DNA from: Rhodothermales bacterium
Lineage (GTDB): Bacteria > Bacteroidota > Rhodothermia > Rhodothermales > JANQRZ01
Direction: 5' to 3'
Assembly (NCBI GenBank): GCA_028284265.1
Contig: JANQRZ010000013.1
Location: 1-64,000 of the forward strand
Length of the DNA stretch: 64,000 bases
The translations under genes were made by a program, and so were the position numbers. The notes beneath the pieces are model-generated. The model was not told the origin of the DNA, did not search any database, and worked only from the letters and a program-made list of their open reading frames with translations. Positions 25,195 to 33,292 of this stretch are shown in pieces (the first letter of the stretch is position 1; each line of letters opens with the position of its first letter).

Positions 25195-26024
25195 GCCGAC
25201 CCGCCACCCCGCTCTTCGTTCTCTCGACGGGCCGCGCCGGGACGAACTATCTCCAGCGCCTCCTTGCTCGCGTCGAAGGTGCGCCCGACGTGCCGCATCA
25301 GCAGGCCGGGGCGCGTCTCCTGAATTTGGTCGGCACCGCAACATTTCAGTTTGGGCAGCCTGCCCTCGCCGGATGTGTGCTCCGCGCCGTACGTAGCGAA
25401 CAGGTCTTCGCCTCGACGGCGGACCCGCTGCTGACGATGGCGCTGTTGCAAACGCTGCCCACCGACACCGACGCCACCATCTTTCATCTCGTCCGCGATC
25501 CGCGTGACTTCGTCCGGTCGTTCCTGAACTGGAAGCGGCAGTCGGCCAAGCGGACAGTTCTGCACCACGCCGTCCCGCTGTGGCAGCCGAACCCGTGGCT
25601 CGCGGGTGATGCGGGCTTCGCCGAGAGTCTGGCGATGGGCAAGTTCGAGCGCTTCGCGTGGGTCTGGGCTTACAAGAACCAGGCGATCATTAACCGCTTC
25701 GGTACCCACCCGAGCTACCACCGCTTCCGGCTCGAAGACCTCACGGGCGAAGACGGGTCGGCGGAGACCAAGCGGTTGCTTGCCGCGCTCGGTTTGGAAG
25801 CCCACACGCTCGCCGAGAACGAGGAGCAGCAGCGGGTCAACAAAAGTCGCGACCTCTTCCCGAAGTGGAACGACTGGACGCCCCGGCAAGCTGCCGTGCT
25901 GCATCGCCGCGCAGGCGCGCTGATGGACAGGCTCGGCTACGGCGGCGAACCAGCCTGGCTTGACCTCCTGCACACGACCCCGGCATCCACCACCGAACCC
26001 GCCCTTGCCGGGGTTGCTCACTAG
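25191..26024 (+). CDS. Second sulfotransferase family protein
   Basis: This 277-residue protein has a PAPS loop at residues 10-22 (LSTGRAGTNYLQRLL) and the 3'-phosphate motif TIFHLVRDPRDFVRS near 100. YHRFRLEDLTGEDGSAETKRLLAALG fits the family's C-terminal helix. It is only loosely similar to the first sulfotransferase, so the two probably act at different positions or on different sugars. The start overlaps the deacetylase-like stop (ATGA). I chose it over upstream in-frame starts because the PAPS loop then lies at the usual distance from the N-terminus. Confidence 0.85.
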   Translation: MSRPATPLFVLSTGRAGTNYLQRLLARVEGAPDVPHQQAGARLLNLVGTATFQFGQPALAGCVLRAVRSEQVFASTADPLLTMALLQTLPTDTDATIFHLVRDPRDFVRSFLNWKRQSAKRTVLHHAVPLWQPNPWLAGDAGFAESLAMGKFERFAWVWAYKNQAIINRFGTHPSYHRFRLEDLTGEDGSAETKRLLAALGLEAHTLAENEEQQRVNKSRDLFPKWNDWTPRQAAVLHRRAGALMDRLGYGGEPAWLDLLHTTPASTTEPALAGVAH

Positions 26025-26051
26025 CCCTCTCGCACCTACCCAACCCGCACC

Positions 26052-27143
26052 GTGCCCAACCTCGTGCTCGACTCCCCGCCTGTTCCTGTCGTCAACTTGG
26101 CGCGCCAGACGACGCCGCTCAAGGTGCTCTTCGAACTGGCCCACCCCAAGCACTTCCACCAGTTCCGCAGCGTCGCCGAGGCGGGCGGCGAGGCCTTCGA
26201 GACGACCTACCTCGCCAAAGACAAAGACGTGACGGTGGACCTCGTGCGCGAGGCCGGGTTGCCGTACCTACCCTACGGTCGCCGGGGCAAGACGCTGACC
26301 CAGAAAGTGGGCGCGGCGTTCAAGACGACGACCGACCTCGACCGGGCGGCTCGGCAGGTCGGAGCCGAACTGATCGTGAGTCGGTCTTCGCCCTATGCCA
26401 CGCTGATGGCGAAGGTGCGCTCGTACCGCTCGGTGGTGATGGTCGATAGCGAGGTGGTGCCGCTCATCAATTACTTCGTCGGGCCGCTCGCCGACCTCGT
26501 CGTCACGCCCGCGCACTTCCCGCACACGTTCCGCAACCACGTCCGCGTCGAAGGCGTGTTCGAGGAGTGCTACCTCCACCCGGACACGTTCGCGCCGGAT
26601 GCCTCGCGGATCGAAGCAGCCGGGTTGCGCCCCGACGAGCCGTTCAGCGTCGTCCGATTCGTCGGTTGGGACGCCAACCACGACGTGGGGCAGGGTGGCT
26701 TCACCGAGGCCGACAAGATCAACCTCGTCGAGCGGCTCTCGAAGCACGGGCAGGTCGTTATCTCCAGCGAAGCGTCGCTGCCGCCCTCGCTCGAACCCTA
26801 TCGGCTCCGGCTACCCGCCTCGGACCTCCATTCGCTGATCCACTACGCTTCGCTCTACGTCGGCGACAGCCAGTCGATGGCGACCGAGGCCGCGCTCCTT
26901 GGCACCCCCTCGGTGCGGTTCAACTCGTTCGTCGGGCCGGACGACATGATGAACTTCGTCGTGCTGGAGAACGAGCACGACCTGCTTCGCAACGCGCGCT
27001 CTGCCACCGAAGCCATCGAGATTTCGGAGACGGCGCTGGCGGAGCGATGGAAGCCTGTCTGGGAAGCCCGCCGCGACGCCTACTTCGCCAGTCGGCCCCC
27101 GCTCTCCCGTCAGCTTGCCGACGTGCTACTCGACTTCGCCTGA
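26052..27143 (+). CDS. DUF354 family protein (GT-B-like)
   Basis: This 363-residue protein starts with GTG. It matches the DUF354 family, which is related in fold to UDP-GlcNAc 2-epimerases and GT-B glycosyltransferases. Recognisable parts are LKVLFELAHPKHFHQFRS near the start, LIVSRSSPYATLMAKVR, VVRFVGWDANHDVGQGGF and the C-terminal donor-site-like LYVGDSQSMATEAALLGTPSVR. Function is unproven; here it may be a glycosyltransferase or a sugar-nucleotide enzyme. It directly precedes the UDP-GlcNAc 2-epimerase-like gene. Confidence 0.8.
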   Translation: MPNLVLDSPPVPVVNLARQTTPLKVLFELAHPKHFHQFRSVAEAGGEAFETTYLAKDKDVTVDLVREAGLPYLPYGRRGKTLTQKVGAAFKTTTDLDRAARQVGAELIVSRSSPYATLMAKVRSYRSVVMVDSEVVPLINYFVGPLADLVVTPAHFPHTFRNHVRVEGVFEECYLHPDTFAPDASRIEAAGLRPDEPFSVVRFVGWDANHDVGQGGFTEADKINLVERLSKHGQVVISSEASLPPSLEPYRLRLPASDLHSLIHYASLYVGDSQSMATEAALLGTPSVRFNSFVGPDDMMNFVVLENEHDLLRNARSATEAIEISETALAERWKPVWEARRDAYFASRPPLSRQLADVLLDFA

Positions 27144-27176
27144 CCTTAAGCCCTGATAGCCACCACACCATCCGCC

Positions 27177-28268
27177 ATGAAAGTCATTTCCGTCATCGGG
27201 GCACGGCCCCAGTTCGTCAAGGCCGGGCCGCTCTCGAAAGCGCTCCGCCGCGCCGGTCACCACGAGGTGATCGTCCACACCGGCCAGCACTACGACGCTG
27301 CCATGTCCGACCAGATTTTTACCGATCTGGAGATTCCGGCCCCGGACTACAACCTCGACGTGCGCTCCGGCTCGCACGGCGCGCAGACCGGCAAGATGCT
27401 CGCCGCGCTCGAAGTCGTCTTCCAAGACGAGCAGCCCGATCTCGTCATCGTCTTTGGCGATACGAACACGACGATTGCCGCCGCTCTCGCCGCGTCGAAG
27501 CTGCACCAGAAAGTGCTCCACATCGAAGCCGGGCTGCGGAGCTTCAACCGGACCATGCCCGAGGAGATCAACCGCGTCCTCACTGATCACTGCGCCGATT
27601 TCCTCTTCGCCCCGACCGACACCGCCGTCGAAAACCTCGCCCGCGAGGGGCTGGCGCACCGCACCTACCGCGTCGGTGACATCATGGTGGACAGCCTGCT
27701 GGACCGGCTGGAGATCGCCCGCGAGCGGTCGGACATTCTGGAGCGCGTCGGCGTGGAGGAGGGGGCGTATTTCCTGCTCACGCTCCACCGGCCCTACAAC
27801 GTGGACGACCCGCAGCGTCTCGGCGCGATGCTCGATGCGCTCGGGAGTCTCGGCGCGCCGGTCGTCTTCCCGGCGCACCCGCGCACGCGGGCCGTGCTGG
27901 AGCAGCACGCCATCGCCGTGCCCGACACGGTGCATCTGTTGGAGCCGCAAGGCTTCCTCGACTTCGTCCGACTCGAACACGGGGCCACCAAAATCCTGAC
28001 CGACTCCGGCGGCGTGCAGAAGGAAGCGTACATTCTCGGCAAACCCTGCATCACCCTGCGCCCGGAGACCGAGTGGGTCGAGACGGTCGAGGTCGGCTGG
28101 AACGTACTCGCCGACCCCGAGGCCGAGGGCTTCGCCGACCTCGTTGCAGGCTTCCAGCCCGAGGGCGAGCAGCCGGACCTGTTCGGACACGACGTAGCGG
28201 AGGAGATGGTGCGCTGCATCGAGCGCGTCATGCCGGACCCGCACACGGCTTGGGCGGAAACCCCGTAG
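27177..28268 (+). CDS. wecB: UDP-GlcNAc 2-epimerase family (WecB/WbpI-like)
   Basis: This 363-residue non-hydrolysing epimerase has VIGARPQFVKAGPL at the start, VHTGQHYDAAMSDQ, VFGDTNTTIAAALAA, LHIEAGLRSFNRTMPEEINR and LTDSGGVQKEAYILGKPC. These cover the UDP-binding and catalytic residues of the family. WecB makes UDP-ManNAc from UDP-GlcNAc. WbpI does the same on UDP-GlcNAc3NAcA to give UDP-ManNAc3NAcA. With wbpA, B, D and E in the same locus the WbpI role is the better guess, although the gene lies 9 kb from them. Confidence 0.92.
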   Translation: MKVISVIGARPQFVKAGPLSKALRRAGHHEVIVHTGQHYDAAMSDQIFTDLEIPAPDYNLDVRSGSHGAQTGKMLAALEVVFQDEQPDLVIVFGDTNTTIAAALAASKLHQKVLHIEAGLRSFNRTMPEEINRVLTDHCADFLFAPTDTAVENLAREGLAHRTYRVGDIMVDSLLDRLEIARERSDILERVGVEEGAYFLLTLHRPYNVDDPQRLGAMLDALGSLGAPVVFPAHPRTRAVLEQHAIAVPDTVHLLEPQGFLDFVRLEHGATKILTDSGGVQKEAYILGKPCITLRPETEWVETVEVGWNVLADPEAEGFADLVAGFQPEGEQPDLFGHDVAEEMVRCIERVMPDPHTAWAETP

Positions 28269-28297
28269 GCGAGCGGGTTAGCTATAGCCGTGCTGTC

Positions 28298-28423
28298 ATG
28301 GATAAGATCTTCTACAAGAGATATACTTCAAGTTTTTGTGGCGCTGGGCCTAAGTGCGGCTCAGTGGTTGCCGAATACTATCTAGAGAGGGCCAATGGCC
28401 CTATGGCACCGCCTCCTAACTAG
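28298..28423 (+). CDS. Possible 41-residue leader peptide before the sugar transferase
   Basis: A short frame begins ATGGATAAG at 28298 and stops TAG at 28421-28423, 10 nt before the sugar transferase ATG. The peptide would be basic and Tyr-rich at the start, with two Cys (FCGAGPKC), and Pro-rich at the end. Its DNA is more AT-rich than the genes on either side and it covers part of a strong hairpin. It could be a real small protein, a leader peptide coupling translation to the next gene, or chance. Confidence 0.3.
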   Translation: MDKIFYKRYTSSFCGAGPKCGSVVAEYYLERANGPMAPPPN

Positions 28424-28427
28424 ATAG
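28378..28427 (+). promoter_or_regulatory. Structured mRNA leader just before the sugar transferase
   Basis: An 8-bp perfect stem pairs CTATCTAG (28378-28385) with CTAGATAG (28420-28427). It encloses a second hairpin, AGGGCC-AAT-GGCCCT (28388-28402). The 3' arm ends 6 nt before the ATG at 28434, right where a ribosome-binding site would be. Such a fold could control translation start. No U tract follows, so it is not a normal terminator. Confidence 0.5.
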
Positions 28428-28433
28428 AATCTG

Positions 28434-29534
28434 ATGGCTTATCCACCACTTCAAGCGAGCACCACGTTCGACGTTCCGGCATTCGATGCCGTGACAGTGG
28501 CGCGGCGAGCGGAAAGCCTTTCCGAACCGGCACGCCCATCGGTCATCGGCACAACGATCACCCGCAAGGAGCGAGTCCAGACGCAGGTTGTGGCAACGAT
28601 CGACCGGGCCGTGATCGAAGACTTGCCTGACGGGACAGAAACCATCGTGAACTGCGCTCGCCTCAATGATGTCCGCTACCTCAACAAGTTCTTCGAGGCG
28701 GTGAACGCGGCACTGCCGAAGGGCGGTACGTTCGCCGGGTGTGTCGAGACCTCGGAGCAGCGCAAGCGGGCGGTGCTGGCGTCACGTCCCGCGTGGCTCG
28801 CTCGACCGATGTACGCTGCCGAATTCTTTTTCACTCGCGCCCTCCCGAAGCTGAAGCTGACGCAGCGGCTCTACTTCGCCCTGACCAAAGGTCGCAACCG
28901 GGCCTTCTCGAAAGCCGAGGTGCTCGGTCGGCTGGTCTCGTGCGGGTTCGAGATCGTCGAGCACTATGAGGGCGAGGACGGGCTGTTCCACTTCGTCGTT
29001 CGCAAGGAGCGCACGCCGGTCTTTGACGATAGCCCGTCCTACGGGCCGGTCTTCAAAATGAAGCGCGTCGGGCGCGGCGGCGAGCCGGTCTACGTCTACA
29101 AGCTCCGCACGATGCACCCGTACTCGGAGTATCTGCAGGCCTACCTCTACGCCACCAACAATCTCGACGCGAGCGGCAAGTTCAAGGACGACTTCCGCAT
29201 CACGACGTGGGGCCGCACCTTCCGCAAGCTCTGGATCGACGAGCTGCCGATGCTCCTCAACTGGCTGCGCGGCGACCTCCAACTCGTCGGCGTCCGCCCG
29301 ATCTCCGAGCACTACCTGAGCCTCTACCCCGACGACCTCGCCGAGCGGCGCTGCCGCCACAAGCCCGGCCTCGTCCCGCCGTTCTACGCCGACCTGCCCA
29401 ACGGCTTCGAGGAAGTCCTCGACTCCGAGGCCGCGTACCTGGAGGCCTACGAGCGCGCCCCGGTGCGGACCAACCTCCGCTACTTCGGGCGGGCGATGTA
29501 CAACATCTTCGTCAAGCGCGCGCGCAGCCAATAG
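28434..29534 (+). CDS. Bacterial sugar transferase, Bacteroidota-type long form
   Basis: It probably transfers a sugar phosphate from a nucleotide sugar to undecaprenyl phosphate, starting the repeat unit. Of 366 residues, the C-terminal 170 are the catalytic domain: YGPVFKMKRVGRGGEPVYVYKLRTMHPYSEYLQ, then DFRITTWGRTFRKLWIDELPMLLNWLRGDLQLVGVRP. The N-terminal half has no clear membrane segment and resembles a shortened methyltransferase-like region (SKAEVLGRLVSCGFEIVEHY) instead of the usual re-entrant membrane helix. This layout is known to me from Bacteroidota proteins annotated only as sugar transferase. It is the last gene of the locus and is followed by a strong terminator. Confidence 0.85.
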   Translation: MAYPPLQASTTFDVPAFDAVTVARRAESLSEPARPSVIGTTITRKERVQTQVVATIDRAVIEDLPDGTETIVNCARLNDVRYLNKFFEAVNAALPKGGTFAGCVETSEQRKRAVLASRPAWLARPMYAAEFFFTRALPKLKLTQRLYFALTKGRNRAFSKAEVLGRLVSCGFEIVEHYEGEDGLFHFVVRKERTPVFDDSPSYGPVFKMKRVGRGGEPVYVYKLRTMHPYSEYLQAYLYATNNLDASGKFKDDFRITTWGRTFRKLWIDELPMLLNWLRGDLQLVGVRPISEHYLSLYPDDLAERRCRHKPGLVPPFYADLPNGFEEVLDSEAAYLEAYERAPVRTNLRYFGRAMYNIFVKRARSQ

Positions 29535-29578
29535 CCCGCAGAGCGGGTTTAGCCAACGGCTATCCGCAGAACGCGACG

Positions 29579-29614
29579 AGAGGGAAGGGGGCTGCTCCCT
29601 TCCCTCTTTATTGT
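29579..29614 (+). terminator. Terminator at the end of the polysaccharide locus
   Basis: An 11-bp perfect stem, AGAGGGAAGGG (29579-29589) against CCCTTCCCTCT (29597-29607), has a 7-nt loop and is followed by TTATTGTTTG. It lies 45 nt after the sugar transferase stop and marks the 3' end of the long transcription unit. Confidence 0.85.
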
Positions 29615-29721
29615 TTGTATGGTTGCGTGTTGGATCGACCGATTCCGCTCTGGTTTGGGTTCGGTATGTTATTGGGTGAACGTCATCTCCTGAATTGTGC
29701 AGTCCTCGAATCGCTAATGCC

Positions 29722-30384
29722 GTGTGGAGAGTTTTCCCCGCTTTGTTTGGGCTAGTTTCATTCCTTACCGTCTGCGCGCCGCAGGTGGATGAGCAAGACC
29801 TTCAGTCCTATGACGTAGCACTACGCTATCTCGAAATGCACGGGATGCCCGGACTCATAGCAGTTTCCGATACCTCCTGCATTCCTGTGCCGCTGGCAAC
29901 TGCTGCCCCGAAGCCTGCGACCTATGCCGTGCATCCTGATCTCAGCTTTTTCGAGGTCGAACCCGCCGTGGAGTACGGCCGTATGCGACTCGAAGCTTGT
30001 CAGCGTTTGGGCACTCCACTGGTAATGCGAACCGATCAAGGCGTTTCATTTGCCTTCGATGAGCCATGGATAATCGGTACCAGCCCCGATTTCGAAGACA
30101 CCTGCCAAACTCTTAGCGAGCGGTCCCCTTCTTGGCAAGACGCCTGGCAAGCCCGCTACGCATCGAAGGCTGAGACGGTAGCAGAAGCGGACTGGCTTGT
30201 CCATTTCAGCCCGCCCTGCGGCGACACGCTAGTCGCGGCGGTCTACTCGCACTGGGATCGCCCATCGCCGTGGAGCTACCATTACTTCTTCACGTTCGAT
30301 GTTGACGATAGCTTGTCCTTCGTGGGAGTAACGGAAGTGCATCACTCGGTGCCACCACCTCCGCTGCGGGGCTGGCCCGAGTGA
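29722..30384 (+). CDS. Hypothetical secreted or lipoprotein
   Basis: I do not recognise this protein of about 220 residues. From GTG 29722 the N-terminus is VWRVFPALFGLVSFLTVCAP, a signal-like segment with a Cys that is a poor lipobox. TTG 29695 is the in-frame alternative. The mature part has scattered Cys (SCIPVPLA, LEACQRLG, EDTCQTLS, PPCGDT) that could form disulfides, and a Pro-rich end. Base composition and codon use look less GC-biased than the neighbours, which may mean recent arrival. It stands alone after a terminator and before a convergent gene. Confidence 0.55.
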   Translation: MWRVFPALFGLVSFLTVCAPQVDEQDLQSYDVALRYLEMHGMPGLIAVSDTSCIPVPLATAAPKPATYAVHPDLSFFEVEPAVEYGRMRLEACQRLGTPLVMRTDQGVSFAFDEPWIIGTSPDFEDTCQTLSERSPSWQDAWQARYASKAETVAEADWLVHFSPPCGDTLVAAVYSHWDRPSPWSYHYFFTFDVDDSLSFVGVTEVHHSVPPPPLRGWPE

Positions 30385-30503
30385 CGTAAGCAAGGTTGCA
30401 CAACTATCCGTCGCAGGCTCTGAAAACCATTGCCTTCCTCAAAACTGGCGTCTAAGTTGCTCGCTCGCCTATCGCGCCGCAACGGCGGCAGAACCGCAAT
30501 CTG

Positions 30504-32186
30504 TCAGTACCGCGCGCTGCGGAAGGGGAGGCCCCAGCGGAGGAGCGCGAACGGCGCGGCGTAGCGGTATAGCCCGGTCTCCTCGTCGTCGGTGGACTCG
30601 AAACGCAGACCCGCTGAGAGGAAGAGGTCGGGCAGGAGTTCGTAGCCGCCTTCGAGTTCTAGCAATAGCTCATCGCGGCGGATGCCCTGGAGGAGCGTGA
30701 CGCCGGTGTCGCGGACGCGGTCGTCGTAGGAACGGCGGGGGTCGCCGCCGAAGTTATCGGTCTCGGTGTCGCGCCCGCGCCGGGTGAACGCGCCGTTGAG
30801 CGCGAGGCGGACCTGCGGGTGCGGGCGGTAGCGGAGGAAGAGGGCGAGATCCCACAGGTTCTGTCCGGCGGCGTGCCCGAGCGGGTCGTTGTAGTGGGTG
30901 AAGTTGCCGTCGGCGTGGTGGCTGTACGTGTAGGGCCGGATGCGGGCGACCTCGGCGCGGACATCGAGGTTCTCGATCGGCAGGTCGGCGAGGTGGAGGC
31001 CGAGGAGGAAGCCCCACTTCGTGCTCCACGCCCGGCGGCTGGAGAACAGCTCCTTCGCCTGAAACTCCGTCAGGATCACCTGCCCGTAGGGCCGGACGCC
31101 CGGCGTGACCGTCCACGCCGCCCCGGCCCCGACCGCGAGGTTGCCCCGAAAGTTGTAGTCCTTCTCGACCTGATGGTAGAAGATGATCGGATTCAGGAAC
31201 GACACGTCGTAAGCCGAGCGCCCACTGAGGGTGTCGGGCAGGAAGATGGCGCTCTCGAAGAGTTCGATCTGGAGCCGGTCGGTGACGTTGAGGGCGAGCT
31301 TGTGGAACGCGCCATACTTGCGCGGCAGCGCCCGCTCGCGGTCGGGGAAAACCGACTGCGCGTCCATCGCGGCGAAGAGGTTGACGTACTCGATCCGCCA
31401 GACGTTCGTGCGGATCTGAAGCTGGTCGTAGACCGGGGCGAAGTCGGAGAGCCAGAGGCTGTTGGTGCCCGCGCCCCAGCGGTTGCGGTCGCGCCCGAAG
31501 CGCACCTCGAAGTACTTGCTGCGGAAGCCGACGATGCCCATCGCCCGCCCGAAGTCGTAGGTGCCTTCGACCCGGTTGCCGGTCTCTTGCGGGAGGAAGC
31601 GGACGCGCCGCTCGCGCGGGATCGTCCCGCCCTCGATAGCCGGAGCGACAGGTCGCTGCTGCGTCTCCTCGATGCGCGACTCGAAGAAGACGGGGCCGAT
31701 GTGCCCCGAGGCGCGGATGGCGCGAGTGTTCTGCCAGATCGGTGTCGAGCCGTCGCGGGTCTCGCTCTCGGTCTGCCGAGCATACCCGACGGTCAGGTAC
31801 GCCGACGGGTTGAGTTGGAAGCCGTAGTCATCGCCCTCAGTCGAGAGCATATCCTCGCCGTTCTGGTAGAGCACCGAGGCCCAGCCGTTGACGGTCGTCA
31901 CGCCGGGGCCGGGACGTTCCCCGCGATAGCGAGCGAGGAGCGTGCGGTCCATCGCACTCAGGTCGTCGGTGCGGAGCGCGAGCGAGTCGAGGGCGCGCCC
32001 GGCCTCGTAGGCCGAGAGCGGCTGGCTTAGGAGAAACGCCCCGTCGAGGCGACCGAGGGTTTGCTGGCGCAGCAGAAACTCGGAGACTTGGTCGCCGATC
32101 TGCTGGAGGCCATCGCGCTGGGCAGTAGCGGGCGCGGCCAGCAGCAACAGGCCGAGGAGGGCGGGGACGAGGCGGGGGCGGCGCAT
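30504..32186 (-). CDS. Wzi-like capsule assembly outer-membrane protein (paralogue 1)
   Basis: This 560-residue protein has a signal peptide (ending PATAQ) and a long run of amphipathic beta strands ending in LLRWGLPFRSARY, with the aromatic C-terminus of an outer-membrane barrel. It matches the Wzi/capsule-assembly family by FEVRFGRDRNRWGAGTNSLWLSDFAP near residue 225 and IIFYHQVEKDYN near 335. Wzi binds capsule at the surface in other bacteria. It lies convergent to the end of the polysaccharide locus, which supports that role. A clear paralogue is at 46290-47987. Confidence 0.85.
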   Translation of the reverse strand: MRRPRLVPALLGLLLLAAPATAQRDGLQQIGDQVSEFLLRQQTLGRLDGAFLLSQPLSAYEAGRALDSLALRTDDLSAMDRTLLARYRGERPGPGVTTVNGWASVLYQNGEDMLSTEGDDYGFQLNPSAYLTVGYARQTESETRDGSTPIWQNTRAIRASGHIGPVFFESRIEETQQRPVAPAIEGGTIPRERRVRFLPQETGNRVEGTYDFGRAMGIVGFRSKYFEVRFGRDRNRWGAGTNSLWLSDFAPVYDQLQIRTNVWRIEYVNLFAAMDAQSVFPDRERALPRKYGAFHKLALNVTDRLQIELFESAIFLPDTLSGRSAYDVSFLNPIIFYHQVEKDYNFRGNLAVGAGAAWTVTPGVRPYGQVILTEFQAKELFSSRRAWSTKWGFLLGLHLADLPIENLDVRAEVARIRPYTYSHHADGNFTHYNDPLGHAAGQNLWDLALFLRYRPHPQVRLALNGAFTRRGRDTETDNFGGDPRRSYDDRVRDTGVTLLQGIRRDELLLELEGGYELLPDLFLSAGLRFESTDDEETGLYRYAAPFALLRWGLPFRSARY

Positions 32187-32281
32187 GAGGCGGAATAGGC
32201 CGGAAAAGCTTTCGCGAGAACTTACCCCATGCTATCGGCATAGCGCGCTATTCTACTTAGTCGTCTATCCAAAAAGGGTAG

Positions 32282-32375
32282 TGTCATTCCGAGGAGCTTG
32301 CGACGAGGAATCCCCGTCGCTTCTAATGGGCGCGAACGAGGGGGATTTCTCCTCACTGCGCTCGTCGAAATGACA
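32282..32375. repeat. Palindromic intergenic repeat, TGTCATTCCGA type
   Basis: TGTCATTCCGA (32282-32292) pairs with TCGAAATGACA (32365-32375) with one mismatch. Between them are further complementary blocks (GAGGAATCCCC and GGGGGATTTCTCCTC). The 94-bp unit lies between two divergent genes and encodes nothing visible. It is related in style to the longer element at 62714-62876. Confidence 0.7.
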
Positions 32376-32434
32376 GTTCTCTTCGCTAGAGTGGGTACGA
32401 CCATCTCACCCTTCCTTCATCTTGCTCGCCTCTC

Positions 32435-33223
32435 ATGCTCGAACGCATCCGTCAGATCGCCGAAGAAGCCGGTCTCAAAATCCTCGACCACTACGACGAC
32501 GAGGTCCCCGTCGACTACAAGGCCGATGACTCGCCGCTGACGCAGGCCGACCGCGCCGCGCACCACCTGATCGTGGACCGTCTCCGCGCCGCGTTTCCGG
32601 ATATCCCGGTGCTCTCCGAGGAGTCGCCCGAGGACGAGATCGCCGACCGCCGGAGTTGGACGCGCTTCTGGCTCGTCGACCCGCTCGATGGCACGAAGGA
32701 GTTCATCAAGAAGACCGGCCAGTTCACCGTCAACATTGCGCTGATCGAAGATGGTGAGGCAGTGCAGGGCGTGGTCCATGTCCCGGCGCAGAAGGTGACT
32801 TACTTCGCCGAGCGCGGCGCGGGGGCCTTCCGCCAGAACGGCGAGGGTGAGCCGACGCCCATCGAGATTCGCAAAGCCGAGCCGAAGCACCTCACCGTCG
32901 TGGCGAGCCGCGACCATGCCGGGCCGGAGGTGGGGGCGATTTTAGAGAAGATGGCCGCCGCGGGCGTCGAGGTCGAGTCGGCGTCGATGGGTAGCTCACT
33001 CAAGTTCTGCCTCGTCGCCGAAGGCGCGGCGGACCTCTATCCCCGGACCGTCCCGACGATGGAGTGGGACACGGCGGCGGCGCAGTGCATCGTCGAGACC
33101 GCGGGCGGGCAGGTGACGACGCTCGACGGGACGCGCCTCAGCTACAACAAGGAGAGCCTCCGCAACCCGTCGATCATGACGGCGGGCGACACGGCACTCG
33201 ACTGGAAACAGTATCTCGGCTAG
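32435..33223 (+). CDS. cysQ: 3'(2'),5'-bisphosphate nucleotidase
   Basis: CysQ hydrolyses PAP, the product left when sulfotransferases use PAPS, to AMP and phosphate, relieving inhibition. The 262-residue protein is in the inositol-monophosphatase fold family. ADDSPLTQADRAAH near residue 31 and VLSEESPED near 58 supply acidic ligands. WLVDPLDGTKEFIKKTGQFTVNIAL near 80 is the metal-binding signature with the CysQ-specific TKEFI. EWDTAAAQCIVETAGG near 215 closes the site. It starts a plus-strand block with the permease and sat-cysC, all tied to sulfate activation. Confidence 0.93.
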   Translation: MLERIRQIAEEAGLKILDHYDDEVPVDYKADDSPLTQADRAAHHLIVDRLRAAFPDIPVLSEESPEDEIADRRSWTRFWLVDPLDGTKEFIKKTGQFTVNIALIEDGEAVQGVVHVPAQKVTYFAERGAGAFRQNGEGEPTPIEIRKAEPKHLTVVASRDHAGPEVGAILEKMAAAGVEVESASMGSSLKFCLVAEGAADLYPRTVPTMEWDTAAAQCIVETAGGQVTTLDGTRLSYNKESLRNPSIMTAGDTALDWKQYLG

Positions 33224-33292
33224 GCGCTTGCTTTTCCATCCGTAGCCGCCGATATCGGGCGTGTACGTCTTCCGATCCCCGACCCTCGACCT

